From: UBA1732 sp045114235
Lineage (GTDB): Bacteria; Verrucomicrobiota; Lentisphaeria; Victivallales; UBA1829
DNA: 64,000 bases
Assembly: GCA_045114235.1 (NCBI GenBank)
Contig: JBGUKB010000078.1
Location: forward strand, 7,742 to 71,741
Direction of reading: 5' to 3'
Positions 10,275 through 19,696 of the stretch are shown here, in pieces (positions within the stretch are counted from its first letter, which is position 1; each line of letters opens with the position of its first letter). The notes beneath the pieces were generated by a model. It was not told the origin of the DNA. It did no database searches and saw only the letters and a program-made list of their open reading frames with translations. A program made the translations under genes and the position numbers.

Positions 10275-10783
10275 TTTTATTTTGTTTCGCGATTTTCATT
10301 CTGTGTTTTGCAAAGAAGATAATAGCAGTTTTTTTACAAAAAGAACAACAGTTTAATATCGGCACAAAGAATGCACAAACAAGACGAACGAAAATTAACA
10401 AATCATACAACCGGAAACCATCTGTTTTTCATGCAAAAGACACTACATGAAACGAAACAAAACTTTTCTACATTGTTTTGCTTTTAGTCATACTCTTTTT
10501 TTCGTGATTCCGTTTTATGATGACCGGATCATGGATCGGACGACACGAAACATGCTTTCCCCGGCTGATTTACCGATCGTCACGCGCCTTCGCGGCTGGC
10601 ATCGCGCGAACAAATACTACATAAAAAAAAGCATAAAATACATTTCTTTTTTATAAGCGAGGTGATATATTATTTGGATTGCAGCACGCGGCCCTGTTCA
10701 TTTCGAGCACGATTCGAACGGCCGCGGCACAGACTTGAACAAGCTTCCCATAACACTATCAACCCCGAACAGGAGACAACATC

Positions 10784-12217
10784 ATGAAGTTCTTCCGTAT
10801 GATGAAGGGCCTTATGCCGATCCTCGCGGCGGCCGCCACGACCGCCTGCGCACAAACGACCGCGGAATCGCAGTTCGACCAGAACGTCGTCAAAATCCCC
10901 GCCGACAAGCAGAAATTCCACATCTTCCTGCTGACCGGCCAGTCCAACATGGAAGGCGCGGGCTATCCCGTCCTGCCGGAATACCTGACCGGCACGACGC
11001 AGGTGCTCGAGCTGAACGACCAGATGGAGTGGGTGAAGAACGTCGCTCCGTACGGACGCGGCTACGGCCCGGGCGAATCCTTCGCGCTGCACTATGCGAA
11101 ACTGCATCCGGACGTGACGGTCGGCCTGATCCACGCGGCCCGCGGCGGACGCAGCATGCGTGAACTGAGCAAGGGCGGCCGCGACAACACCGACCGCGCG
11201 CCGAACTACGACAACCTCATCAAGAAGATCAAATTCGCGCAGGAACAGGGCGAGGTCAAGGCGATGCTCTGGCACCAGGGCGAATCCGACACCGGCAACC
11301 GCAACTACATCAACGAGCTCAACAAGCTCGTGACCGACGTCCGCACGGACATCGGGATCGCCGACCTGCCGCTCTTCGTGGGCGAGCTCGGCCGTTACGT
11401 GAACTGGACCGACGGCTTCAACCGGATGATCCAGGACGTCGAGTCCAAGATCGAAAACTGCAAGCTCATCAGCTCTCAGGGCCTGATGCACCGCGGTGAC
11501 GAGCTCCACATCTCCGGCTACTCCGTCAATACCTTCGGCTGCCGTTACCTCGACGCCTACCTGAAGATGCGCGAGCCCGAGACCGCGAAGAAATTCGCGC
11601 CGCTCCTCGCCGAAATCGAAAAGAAAATGGCGGAATACGACGCCCGCTGGGTCACCGTCGAAAACGGCGACATGACGATGGGCGAAGACCGTCCGCTCGG
11701 CTGGGAAGCCCGCCGCTGGGACCCCATCCGCATCAATCCCCACCGCGACACCGAAGTTTACGCCTCCGCACCCGCCTCGCTGCGCATTGAAAACCTTGAT
11801 CCGGCGACCGCCCTTCCCTCGGTCCAGGAAATTTCGACGGCTCCCGGCGCGGACGGCATCGGCACCTGGATCCGCGACGTGGCAGGCACGCACGTGAAGG
11901 TCTCCTGCAAGGTGAAGAACGAAGGCTACAGCAAGGTCACGATCCGCATCCGCGGCGAAAACTCCGGATTCCAGCGCTGCCTCGACCTCCAGCTCTTCGA
12001 CGCCACCGACGCCAAGGAATGGACCAGCTACTCCGGCGAATTCGACATCCCGGCGCAGGCCATCCGCGACCGCATCGGCATCCTGGTCGAAGGCAAAGGC
12101 AAGGCATGGCTCGACGACGTCGTGATCGAAAAGGTCAAGAACGGGCAGACCATCCCCGACACCAAGATCGACGTCGAGTATGAGAAGAAGATGAACGAAA
12201 GCTTCTCCAAGCTTTAA
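10784..12217 (+). CDS. Secreted SASA/CE6-type carbohydrate acetylesterase
   Basis: This 477-residue protein starts with a signal sequence (MKFFRMMKGLMPILAAAATTACAQ); the TTAC site makes lipoprotein processing possible but weak. Residues about 45-280 are a sialate-O-acetylesterase/carbohydrate-esterase-6-like SGNH hydrolase. The nucleophile block is TGQSNMEGAGYP, a GRGYGPG block follows, and WHQGESD is the conserved family signature. Substrates in this family are acetyl groups on xylan or sialic acid; which one applies here is not visible. Residues about 330-450 look like a carbohydrate-binding or galactose-binding-like beta domain. AGGAGA lies seven bases before the ATG. The stop is followed directly by an array of hairpin repeats. 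Confidence 0.85.
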   Translation: MKFFRMMKGLMPILAAAATTACAQTTAESQFDQNVVKIPADKQKFHIFLLTGQSNMEGAGYPVLPEYLTGTTQVLELNDQMEWVKNVAPYGRGYGPGESFALHYAKLHPDVTVGLIHAARGGRSMRELSKGGRDNTDRAPNYDNLIKKIKFAQEQGEVKAMLWHQGESDTGNRNYINELNKLVTDVRTDIGIADLPLFVGELGRYVNWTDGFNRMIQDVESKIENCKLISSQGLMHRGDELHISGYSVNTFGCRYLDAYLKMREPETAKKFAPLLAEIEKKMAEYDARWVTVENGDMTMGEDRPLGWEARRWDPIRINPHRDTEVYASAPASLRIENLDPATALPSVQEISTAPGADGIGTWIRDVAGTHVKVSCKVKNEGYSKVTIRIRGENSGFQRCLDLQLFDATDAKEWTSYSGEFDIPAQAIRDRIGILVEGKGKAWLDDVVIEKVKNGQTIPDTKIDVEYEKKMNESFSKL

Positions 12218-12350
12218 GGAGGACAAGTCCTCCACTGCAGTAGTGCGCGGCTCTGCTCGCGCACACTGTAAGCAGTGACGAAACAGTGCCGGGCTCCGCT
12301 CCGGCACACTGCAAGCAGTGACGAAGCAGTGCCCGGCTCCGCTCGGGCAC
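12218..12350 (+). repeat. Hairpin repeat array (REP-like), copy A
   Basis: Directly after the stop codon lies the perfect palindrome GGAGGACAAGTCCTCC (12218-12233). Three hairpins follow at an exact 43-base period (starts 12243, 12286, 12329), with arms GTGCGCG/CGCGCAC, GTGCCGG/CCGGCAC and GTGCCCG/CGGGCAC. Loops are GCTCTGCT or GCTCCGCT. The arms differ but stay complementary. The spacers carry another small palindrome, CACTG-N4-CAGTG. Related copies end carB and amtB. Confidence 0.8.
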
Positions 12351-12383
12351 AGAATGACACCAAATACAATATAGGCTGCGGAC

Positions 12384-12413
12384 GCCGCAACAAGCTCCGC
12401 GGCTTTTTCTTTT
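12384..12413 (+). terminator. Rho-independent terminator
   Basis: The stem GCCGC/GCGGC (12384-12388 and 12399-12403) with a 10-base loop is followed by TTTTTCTTTT. It would end the upstream esterase transcript. It lies only 14 bases before the next start codon, so it could instead attenuate that gene. Confidence 0.6.
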
Positions 12414-12427
12414 CCTTAAGTCCTTAT

Positions 12428-13105
12428 ATGATCCCCGGCAACGATCCCACGAAAAAGAAGAAACGGTCGCGCGTCCGCAGGCTCCTGCCGATCGCGGGCG
12501 GCGTCCTCGTGCTGTGCGCCATTCTCTGCGGCATCGTCCTGTTCGCCGCCGATCGTCGCATCGAACGCTGCGCCGCCGGACGCGTCTACGATGACGTCGA
12601 AGCCGTCCCCGTCCGCGAATACGGCCTGCTGCCCGGCACGTCGCGGCTGGTGCACGGGAAATACCTCAACACGTATTTCTTCAACCGGATCCACGCCGCG
12701 GTCGAACTCTACCGCGCGGGCAAGATCCGCAAGATCATCGTGTCGGGCGACAACGGCCGCGCGGACTACAACGAGACGGGCGACATGGCGCGTGAGCTGG
12801 TCGCGGAGGGTGTGGCTCCGGAGGACGTGCTGTCCGACTACGCCGGATTCCGCACGCTGGATTCGGTCGTGCGCGCCCGGAATCTCTTCGGCGCGTCCGA
12901 GATCACGGTCATTTCCCAGAGATTCCACTGCGAACGCGCGATCTACCTGGCGTCGCGGCACGGCATCGACGCGGTCGGGTTCGAGGCGGACGAAGTCGCG
13001 CCGCGGTCGGTCATGATCCGGCTAACCGTCCGGGAGGCGTTCGCGCGCGTGCTGGCGGTCCTCGACGCGGAGGTCCTGAAGACGAAGCCGCATTTCGAAT
13101 ACTGA
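12428..13105 (+). CDS. SanA/YdcF-like membrane protein (DUF218 family)
   Basis: The protein has 225 residues. A basic N-terminus (TKKKKRSRVRR) is followed by one transmembrane segment (about residues 16-40), then a DUF218 domain with YREYGLLPGTS-like (VREYGLLPGTS), IIVSGDNGRADYNE and VISQRFHCERAIYLA blocks. SanA and YdcF homologues act at the cell envelope and are linked to barrier function and vancomycin sensitivity; the chemistry is unsettled. I place the start at ATG 12428, because the frame can be extended upstream only by translating the hairpin repeats and the terminator. No clear ribosome site precedes this ATG. Confidence 0.8.
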   Translation: MIPGNDPTKKKKRSRVRRLLPIAGGVLVLCAILCGIVLFAADRRIERCAAGRVYDDVEAVPVREYGLLPGTSRLVHGKYLNTYFFNRIHAAVELYRAGKIRKIIVSGDNGRADYNETGDMARELVAEGVAPEDVLSDYAGFRTLDSVVRARNLFGASEITVISQRFHCERAIYLASRHGIDAVGFEADEVAPRSVMIRLTVREAFARVLAVLDAEVLKTKPHFEY

Positions 13106-13140
13106 TCCGGCGCATTTTCGCAAAAAGATTCGTTTCGAGC

Positions 13141-13169
13141 TTGAAAACAGGAAAAAAGGGTGGTATAGT
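13141..13169 (+). promoter_or_regulatory. Sigma-70-type promoter of the SLC12-like gene
   Basis: TTGAAA (13141-13146), a 17-base spacer and TATAGT (13164-13169). Only nine bases separate the -10 box from the first in-frame ATG (13179), so initiation there would be leaderless. Confidence 0.65.
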
Positions 13170-13178
13170 TAGCGGGAA

Positions 13179-15497
13179 ATGGAAATACCTCCGGAATCAG
13201 TCATCAATCGGAAAGAACGTGCCAATATGAAACCCGAACAGAACGAACCGACGGCGGAACCCGCCGCGAAAGGATACAGCTTCAACACATTCAGCGGGGT
13301 CTTCCTGCCGTCCATCCTGACCATCCTCGGCGTGGTGATGTTCATGCGACTGGGGACGATCGTGGGCAACCTCGGCATCGCGGGCGCGTTCGGCATCCTG
13401 CTGGTGGCGGAGAGCATCGCGGTCGCGACCGGGCTTTCCATCTCGGCGATCTCCACGAACACGCCGGTGAAGAGCGGCGGCCCGTACTTCCTGATCTCGC
13501 GGTCGCTGGGGCCGGGCTTCGGCGCGTCCATCGGGCTGACCTACTACGTGTCGCAGTCGCTGTCCGTTCCGTTCTACGTGATCGGCTTCTCGGAGGCGTT
13601 CGTGACGGTGTTCCCGTCGTTCGCGCCACAGCTGCTTTGGGTCGGACTGATCCCGCTGGCGGTCCTTTTTACAATCGCAATGATCGGCGCGAACTGGGCG
13701 ATCCGCACGCAATACCTCATCATGGCGATCCTGGCGCTGTCCATCGTGGCGATCCTCGGCGGCGCGGCGGCGAGCGGGCCGACGCTCGAAGGCTTCCGCA
13801 CCAATTTCCACGCGGTCAAGGGGATCAAGCTGGACATCCTGATCCTGGCGACGAATTTCGCCGTGTTCTTCCCCGCCGTGACCGGATTCCTCGCCGGCGT
13901 CAACATGTCCGGCGACCTGCAGGACGCACGCAAATCCATCCCGCGCGGCACGATCCTGGCGATCGGCGTCGGGTTCGTGATCTACGCCGTGGAGATCATC
14001 CTCTTCGGCGCAGCGTGGAACCGGACGGACCTTATCGAAAACACCTACGGCACGCTCGTGAAAAACGCCGTATTCCACACCGGATTCCTCGTCTTCGCGG
14101 GCATGGCGGCCGCCACGCTGTCCAGCGCGCTCGGCACGCTGATCGGCGCGCCGCGCATCCTGCAGGCGTTCGCCGCGGACAAGATCTTCACGCCGCTGAA
14201 CTTCTTCGCCTGGGGACGCGGCAGGAACAACGAGCCGATCCCGGCGATGTGCCTGACGCTCCTGATCTCGGCGGGCATCCTGTTCTGGGGCAGCCGCCAG
14301 GGCAGCGGCGGCACCGCGCTGAACGCCGTCGCCGAGCTCGTGACCATGTTCACGCTCTGCACTTACGGCATCATCAACATCGCCGCCGCGGTCGAGCATT
14401 TCGCCGCGAACCCGTCCTTCCGCCCGAAATTCCGCCTGTTCCACTGGGCGGTCGGCTGCTACGGGGCGGCGGCGTGCTTCGCCGTGGCGCTCTTCATCAA
14501 CGCCGGACTGCTGATCGTGGCGTTCATCATCGTAGGCGTCCTCTTCCTGATCGCACGCCGCAAATCGCTCGCCAGCACGTTCGGCGACGCCCGCCGCGGC
14601 TACTACTTCGAACGCATCCGCCGGTGCCTCATCCATCTGGCGTCCATGCCGTCCGACGCGAAGAACTGGCGCCCCCAGATCCTCATCCTCGCCGGGCCGA
14701 ACAAGAAGCACCTCGCGCTCATCCGGTACGGATCGCTGCTGAACAACGAACGCGGCATCATGTCCGTGGCGCGCTTCCTGAACCCCGGCCCCGATCCGGC
14801 GGCCGCGGAGAAGCAGCGCAAGCAGGAGGAAGCGAAACTCCGCGAGATCGCGGAGGAATCCGGCACGCAGTTCTTCCCGGTCGCAGTCACGACCTCCGAG
14901 GAGACCGATTTCGACGAGGCGCTGAACGTCTTTCTTCAGTCGCACTCGCTCGGCCCCCTCGCGCCAAACATCGTGCTCTCCGGCTGGCCCGTCAACAAAG
15001 ACCGCGTCGAGGCGTTTTTTCAGCACCTGCAGACCATCCGTCTGCTCCGCATGAACACGCTCGTCCTCATCAATCCCGAACGCGCCGCCGAGGAGCCGGG
15101 CGACGGCCCCATCGACATCTGGTGGCGCGGACGCCAGAACGGCTCCCTGATGCTCATTCTCGCGCATCTGCTGACCTGCAACCGCGGATGGCACAAGACG
15201 AATATCCGCCTGCTGCGCCTGTCCGACCCGGAACACCGTCCCGAGGCGGAACAGGAACTCGCGCAGCTCGCCTACGATTCGCGCATCGAGGCGCAGCACC
15301 TCGTGCTGTCGCAGGAGGCCGATTTCGAAACGGCGTTCCGCGCGTACTCCTCGAAAGCGTCCCTCGTTTTCCTCGGGTTCATCCCGCCCCAGCCGGAGGA
15401 CTGCCGGTCGTTCTACGAACGCATCAGCGCCCAGCTCGAAGGCATGCCGACGACCTTCCTCGCGGCGTCCGCGGGCGACACCGACCTGGATTCGTGA
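13179..15497 (+). CDS. Cation-chloride cotransporter-like permease (SLC12/APC superfamily)
   Basis: This is a 772-residue membrane protein. Residues about 35-480 hold roughly twelve hydrophobic segments. The first block, FSGVFLPSILTILGVVMFMRLG, and the following SGGPYFLISRSLGP match the Na-K-Cl cotransporter family within the APC superfamily. Residues about 490-772 are a soluble C-terminal domain, as in eukaryotic SLC12 proteins; NWRPQILIL is the usual entry to that domain. The expected role is chloride-coupled cation transport across the inner membrane; the ions are not predictable here. Two starts are possible: ATG 13179, leaderless from the promoter just upstream, or ATG 13227 with a weak GGAAAG site. 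I list the longer form. Confidence 0.8.
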   Translation: MEIPPESVINRKERANMKPEQNEPTAEPAAKGYSFNTFSGVFLPSILTILGVVMFMRLGTIVGNLGIAGAFGILLVAESIAVATGLSISAISTNTPVKSGGPYFLISRSLGPGFGASIGLTYYVSQSLSVPFYVIGFSEAFVTVFPSFAPQLLWVGLIPLAVLFTIAMIGANWAIRTQYLIMAILALSIVAILGGAAASGPTLEGFRTNFHAVKGIKLDILILATNFAVFFPAVTGFLAGVNMSGDLQDARKSIPRGTILAIGVGFVIYAVEIILFGAAWNRTDLIENTYGTLVKNAVFHTGFLVFAGMAAATLSSALGTLIGAPRILQAFAADKIFTPLNFFAWGRGRNNEPIPAMCLTLLISAGILFWGSRQGSGGTALNAVAELVTMFTLCTYGIINIAAAVEHFAANPSFRPKFRLFHWAVGCYGAAACFAVALFINAGLLIVAFIIVGVLFLIARRKSLASTFGDARRGYYFERIRRCLIHLASMPSDAKNWRPQILILAGPNKKHLALIRYGSLLNNERGIMSVARFLNPGPDPAAAEKQRKQEEAKLREIAEESGTQFFPVAVTTSEETDFDEALNVFLQSHSLGPLAPNIVLSGWPVNKDRVEAFFQHLQTIRLLRMNTLVLINPERAAEEPGDGPIDIWWRGRQNGSLMLILAHLLTCNRGWHKTNIRLLRLSDPEHRPEAEQELAQLAYDSRIEAQHLVLSQEADFETAFRAYSSKASLVFLGFIPPQPEDCRSFYERISAQLEGMPTTFLAASAGDTDLDS

Positions 15498-15510
15498 AAC
15501 AGTCCGCCTG

Positions 15511-15557
15511 AAAGAAAGAAGCCCGTCCCGCGGCAAACGGACGCGCCGGGGACAGGC
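15511..15557 (-). terminator. Terminator of the hybrid histidine kinase
   Basis: On the minus strand GCCTGTCCC pairs with GGGACGGGC, one wobble included, and is followed by TTCTTTCTTT. It sits between two convergent genes. On the + strand the stem lacks a T-run. Confidence 0.65.
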
Positions 15558-15589
15558 AAACGAACCGGGGAAAACGCCCGGGACCGAGC

Positions 15590-18500
15590 TTATTTTTTCG
15601 CCGCGGAGATCTTGAGCAGGAGCTTGGCGATATTCTCCGTGCGGAGCGGCTTCAGCAGGATGCCGGTGAACGGCGCGGGATCCGTGCTCTTGCACATTTC
15701 CACATCGGCAGTCAGGGCGTAAACCGGGAGATCGTACCACATCGGATTGCGGCGTATCTCCGCGGCGAGCTCCGGCCCGCTCATGTTCGGCATCCAGACG
15801 TCGGTGAGCACGGCGTCGTACCGGGTGTCGTTCATCATCGTCAGGGCGTCCCTGCCGGACGTGGCGGAGCCGATGTTCCTGACGCCGAGTTTTCTGCAAA
15901 GCGCCTCCAGCACCTTCAGGTTCAGCTCGTTGTCGTCGACCAGCAGCAGGGACAAATTGACGTCCGCGGGCAGTGCGTGCGTCCCGCCCTGCTGTTCGAG
16001 CTCGGCGGGAGCTTCAAGCTGGTACTCGATGTGCGGGATCTCGACCGTGAACGAGCTGCCGACGCCGAGTTCGCTGTCGATCCTGACTTTGCCGCCCATT
16101 TTCGCCGCCATGAGGTTGCAGATGGAGAGGCCGAGCCCGGTGCCGCCGACCTGGTTCTTCGTACGGATGCGCACGAACGGCTGCATGAGTTCGGAGAAAT
16201 GGCTCCTGTCGATGCCGATACCGGTGTCCTGCACGGTGAACGCGAGCAGTCCGGTCTTCCCGCCGGCGTCCGGCGTGAACCGGAGATGCAGGGTGACGCC
16301 GCCCTTTTCGGTGAACTTGACGGCGTTTCCGATGAGGTTGAAGAGGATTTGGCTGACGCGCTGGGCGTCGACCTTCACCCACGGGATCTCGTCGGGCGCG
16401 TCGAGCTTCAGGTACAGGGACTTGTTGCGCGCGGCGTCGCCGACAATGGTGAGGACGGATTCGGCGAGGCGTCGGAAATCGCACATGGCGGGGTAGAGTT
16501 TGAGCTTGCCCGCGTCGAGGGAGGCGAAGTCCAGCACGTCGTTGATGAGCTGCATCAGGGTGTTGCCGCTGAAAATGATGTTGCCGAGGTATTCCGTCGC
16601 CTTTTCCGGCGGGAGCCCGCCCTGTTGGAGCAGTTCGGAGAACCCGATGATGGAGTTCAGCGGCGTGCGGATGTCGTGGCTGACGCAGCTGAAGAAGAAG
16701 CTCTTCGCCTTTTCGGCGGAAACGGCCTTGTCGCGTTCCTTTTTCAAGTTCTCCGTGAGCTCGTATTTCAGGAGCATCATGTTCGCCGTGTGCTGGAAGT
16801 TGCCCAGCATCTCGTAGTCGGTCTGCGAGAACGAACGCCACGGATCCTTGAAATAGATCGAAACCGCGCCCCACACGCGGTCGCCGTGCATGAGCTTGAA
16901 GGAACTGCGCGTCCCCATCCCGGTGGCGCGGATAGTCTGCGCGAGGTTGGGATCCTCGAGCGGAATGTTCTGCAAATCGTTGTCGACCGTAACGTCACAT
17001 CCTTCCAGCCTGGCGATCCATTCTTCGTCGAAGCTGGTGAGTTCGCGGACCTTCATGATGGACGGGGTGAACGGCTGGCCGGAGTCCTCGAAGCCCCATG
17101 TGGCGAGGAGCTCCACTCCGTCCGGCTTGAAGTGGATGAAATTGCCGCCGTTCGCCGAGAAGTAGCCGGCGATGACGCGGATGACCTCCTGGAAAGCACG
17201 GCTGTCCTCTTCTGTCTCGGAGAGGATGGCCTCCATGCAGGCCGAAGTTGCTTCCTGACGGCGCATGCGGCGGTCGGATTCGGTGATGTCCACGGCAAAC
17301 ATGAAGATATAGGAAAGTTTGTTCGAATCGTCCGTCACGCCGTGGGCGTCGATCTGCCAGAGCTTGCCGTTGATCTTCCGCTGGATGGAGGACGTGCGCA
17401 GGCCGTTCATGATCGCCTGAAGAAGCTGCGGCTTCACTTCGCGTTCGAGCGTGGCGATCGACTCCTGATAGGGCTTGTTGCAGCGGAGCAGACGGCCGAA
17501 GCCGTCGAACATCGCCACAGGGATGATGGTATTGTCGATGAGCAGTTGGTTTTCCTGTTCACGGCGCTGGATTTCGCGCTGGGCGATGCCGCGTTCCACG
17601 GCCATGGAAAGCAGCGAAGCGGCAGCCTGCACCAGCTGGAGGTCGGCGGGACTGAAATGCGTCCTGTAGTTGACGTAATGGACGGCCAGCCCGCCCCAGA
17701 AACGACCGTTGATGGTCACGCGGGCGATGATGGCGGATTTGGAGTGGCACCCGACGTCCGGCGAATCCGCGTAAAGCGCTTCGGCGTCCTCGAACGCGAG
17801 CACGGGCTCCTTGCGTCTTTCGCGGCACTGCTTCAGGATCGGGCAGTCCGGATCGTGCTTGCCGAGGCGGTCGACGCCGGGGCGCGTCCATTCGTTCGTG
17901 AGGCGGAGGCCGTCCGAAGACTTCTGCGGGAGCAGGAGAACGCGGTCGCAGTGCAGGACGTCGAGCATTTGCCCGGCCAGATAGTCGCAGAATTCGCGGA
18001 TGTCGGGATGGTCGGTGAAGTAGGCAAGGATGTTCATCTTGAACTTCTCGATCCCGTGCAGCTTGCGTTCCTCTGTCACGTCGTGCGCGATGCCGACCAG
18101 CATCTTCCCGCCCTGGTCCGTGCGGAACGGCAGCAGCCATTTCTCGAAGACGTGCCAGCCGACCCCCGGCACGACCTCGTCGACGTCGGTGTGGATCAGG
18201 TCCTTCGAGTTCATCGCGTCGGCGTGTTCTGAGGTCAGCTTGTCCGCGACCACCTTCGGGAAGATGTCGTAGTCCGTCTTGCCAATGACCTCGTCGCGTG
18301 TGCGTCCGATCATGCGGCAGAACTTGCGGTTGCACAGGGAGTAGCGGAAATCGTTGCCGGCGTCCTTCACGAAGAAGGACATGGGCAGCGTGTCGATGAT
18401 CTGCTCCAGCAGGCGGATGGAGTCCGCCAGGTTCTGCTGTTCGCGTATGCGGTAGAGGATGGCGGCGAACGTGTCCACCATCATGAGGCGGGGTTCGTTG

Positions 18501-19696
18501 TTGTAGGCCGGGAACGGCATGCGTCTCGTGAACTGAATGAGCATCGTGCCGATGTAGCGCTTCTGGTTGAAGATCTCGAACGCGAGGTGGCAGCACGGAT
18601 ATCCGGGGCATTTTTCGGGGATCTCGGCCAGTTCCGGCACATGGGCGATCTCCGGGATCGCGCAGGCGTGCCTTTCCTTCAGGATCGGCCGCATGTAGCC
18701 TACCATCTTTTCCCTCAGTTCGGGCGTGAGCTTCGGCAGTTTGTCCGCCATGTCCGGACGCACGAACTCCGTCTGCTTATCCAGCTCGAGGTTCAGCCAC
18801 ACCATCCGGCAGCTGTCGAACTCGCGGAAGATGATCTCGGTGATGATCGACAGGACCTTGTTCATGTCGGTCTCATTCTGCGTCTTCTTCAGGATCTCGG
18901 CGTTCGCCGCCTCGTATTTGTGGAAGAATGCTTCCGCCGTGATGTCCTCGACCGTGCCGAGGATCAGGCGACGCCCGGACGGGTCGACGTACAGGTTCTC
19001 CACGAGGTGCACGAACTGCGGGAACCCCTTGTCGTCCAGCAGCGCCAGACGGAAATTCTGCGTATGCTCCGGGGCCTGCACGGTCTTTTCGGAGAAGCCG
19101 CGCCATTGTTCGGCGACCGGAGCGGGAAGGAAGTCGGCGGCCTTCTTGCCGCGCACCCCCATCTGATCGACGCGGAATATCTGCGCGAAGCTGCGGTTCG
19201 CACGCATGAAACGGAAATCGTCGTCGACCTCCTGCACGTATACGCCGAGCGGGATGTTGTTCGCAATGGTCCGGAAAAGACTCCCCTCGTTTCCGGCCGC
19301 GTTCCAGCCGGAGTTGTCGGCCTGCGCGGACTGGACGGAGAAGAAGAGGACGCCCGCCTCCGTGCCGTCGGAAAGGACCGCGGGTTGCATGACGGATTCG
19401 TACCACGCGCCGGAGGATTCGGCGCAGATGTGGAATATGAGATCGAATCCGGGCAGGGAAACGCGGCATGCGCCGTCGCCGGATTTCACGGCGTCAGCCG
19501 GGATCAGTTCGTCAAGAGACTGTCCGGCAAGCCCGCCGGAACCCCGCTCGAACGCCTTTTCCGCAGCAGGATTCCCGTACAGGATCGCACCGTCGCGCCC
19601 GACGACGATCACGCCGTCCGACAGGTGGCAGTATACAGCATCAAAAGCCCCGGAAGCGAGGCGGATTTGTCCATTGTTCGTTTGTTTCCCGGCCAT
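15590..19696 (-). CDS. Large soluble hybrid histidine kinase with PAS/GAF sensors and receiver
   Basis: 1,368 residues with no membrane segment, so a cytoplasmic sensor. Reading from the N-terminus: PAS-like domains near residues 10-110 and 150-265, a GAF-like region near 290-415, PAS near 425-550, GAF near 555-700, PAS near 720-820, and GAF near 825-985. A HisKA domain has the phospho-acceptor in SHDIRTPLNSIIGFSELL (His about 1007). An HATPase domain has NLIGNAVKFTEKGG, DTGIGI and GGTGLGLS. A C-terminal receiver has LLVDDNEL and the phospho-acceptor in AVLTDVWMPN (Asp about 1297). No response-regulator gene is adjacent, so the output is unknown. A TATAAG box 13 bases before the ATG and no ribosome site suggest a very short leader. 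Confidence 0.9.
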   Translation of the reverse strand: MAGKQTNNGQIRLASGAFDAVYCHLSDGVIVVGRDGAILYGNPAAEKAFERGSGGLAGQSLDELIPADAVKSGDGACRVSLPGFDLIFHICAESSGAWYESVMQPAVLSDGTEAGVLFFSVQSAQADNSGWNAAGNEGSLFRTIANNIPLGVYVQEVDDDFRFMRANRSFAQIFRVDQMGVRGKKAADFLPAPVAEQWRGFSEKTVQAPEHTQNFRLALLDDKGFPQFVHLVENLYVDPSGRRLILGTVEDITAEAFFHKYEAANAEILKKTQNETDMNKVLSIITEIIFREFDSCRMVWLNLELDKQTEFVRPDMADKLPKLTPELREKMVGYMRPILKERHACAIPEIAHVPELAEIPEKCPGYPCCHLAFEIFNQKRYIGTMLIQFTRRMPFPAYNNEPRLMMVDTFAAILYRIREQQNLADSIRLLEQIIDTLPMSFFVKDAGNDFRYSLCNRKFCRMIGRTRDEVIGKTDYDIFPKVVADKLTSEHADAMNSKDLIHTDVDEVVPGVGWHVFEKWLLPFRTDQGGKMLVGIAHDVTEERKLHGIEKFKMNILAYFTDHPDIREFCDYLAGQMLDVLHCDRVLLLPQKSSDGLRLTNEWTRPGVDRLGKHDPDCPILKQCRERRKEPVLAFEDAEALYADSPDVGCHSKSAIIARVTINGRFWGGLAVHYVNYRTHFSPADLQLVQAAASLLSMAVERGIAQREIQRREQENQLLIDNTIIPVAMFDGFGRLLRCNKPYQESIATLEREVKPQLLQAIMNGLRTSSIQRKINGKLWQIDAHGVTDDSNKLSYIFMFAVDITESDRRMRRQEATSACMEAILSETEEDSRAFQEVIRVIAGYFSANGGNFIHFKPDGVELLATWGFEDSGQPFTPSIMKVRELTSFDEEWIARLEGCDVTVDNDLQNIPLEDPNLAQTIRATGMGTRSSFKLMHGDRVWGAVSIYFKDPWRSFSQTDYEMLGNFQHTANMMLLKYELTENLKKERDKAVSAEKAKSFFFSCVSHDIRTPLNSIIGFSELLQQGGLPPEKATEYLGNIIFSGNTLMQLINDVLDFASLDAGKLKLYPAMCDFRRLAESVLTIVGDAARNKSLYLKLDAPDEIPWVKVDAQRVSQILFNLIGNAVKFTEKGGVTLHLRFTPDAGGKTGLLAFTVQDTGIGIDRSHFSELMQPFVRIRTKNQVGGTGLGLSICNLMAAKMGGKVRIDSELGVGSSFTVEIPHIEYQLEAPAELEQQGGTHALPADVNLSLLLVDDNELNLKVLEALCRKLGVRNIGSATSGRDALTMMNDTRYDAVLTDVWMPNMSGPELAAEIRRNPMWYDLPVYALTADVEMCKSTDPAPFTGILLKPLRTENIAKLLLKISAAKK

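Larger units (their letters stand above)
9442..10783. other. Gene-poor stretch upstream of two divergent genes
   Basis: I see no convincing gene here. Bases 9450-9910 are strongly pyrimidine-rich on the + strand (repeated CCGTTCGT-like words). The minus-strand transcript would therefore be a purine-rich leader with many GGA triplets. Bases 9950-10640 switch to AT-rich DNA holding a minus-strand promoter, two TATAAG-A-CTTATA palindromes, and small hairpins such as GGGC-N8-GCCC near 10195. Short frames in this region lack ribosome sites or recognisable sequence. Confidence 0.6.

Noticed and set aside
10670..10740. Possible tRNA on the minus strand because of a GTTCGAATC T-loop-like word
   Set aside because: The flanking bases do not form a T-stem or an acceptor stem, and no anticodon arm could be placed.
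10670..12307. 545-codon minus-strand frame over the CE6 gene
   Set aside because: It is antisense to a well-supported esterase and includes translated hairpin repeats at its start.
12275..12427. N-terminal extension of the SanA-like protein
   Set aside because: It would translate the REP-like hairpins and a Rho-independent terminator. The family-like sequence begins at 12428.
13197..15899. 900-codon minus-strand frame over the SLC12-like transporter
   Set aside because: The transporter on the + strand has clear membrane segments and family motifs. The minus frame is Arg/Asp/Glu-rich shadow sequence.
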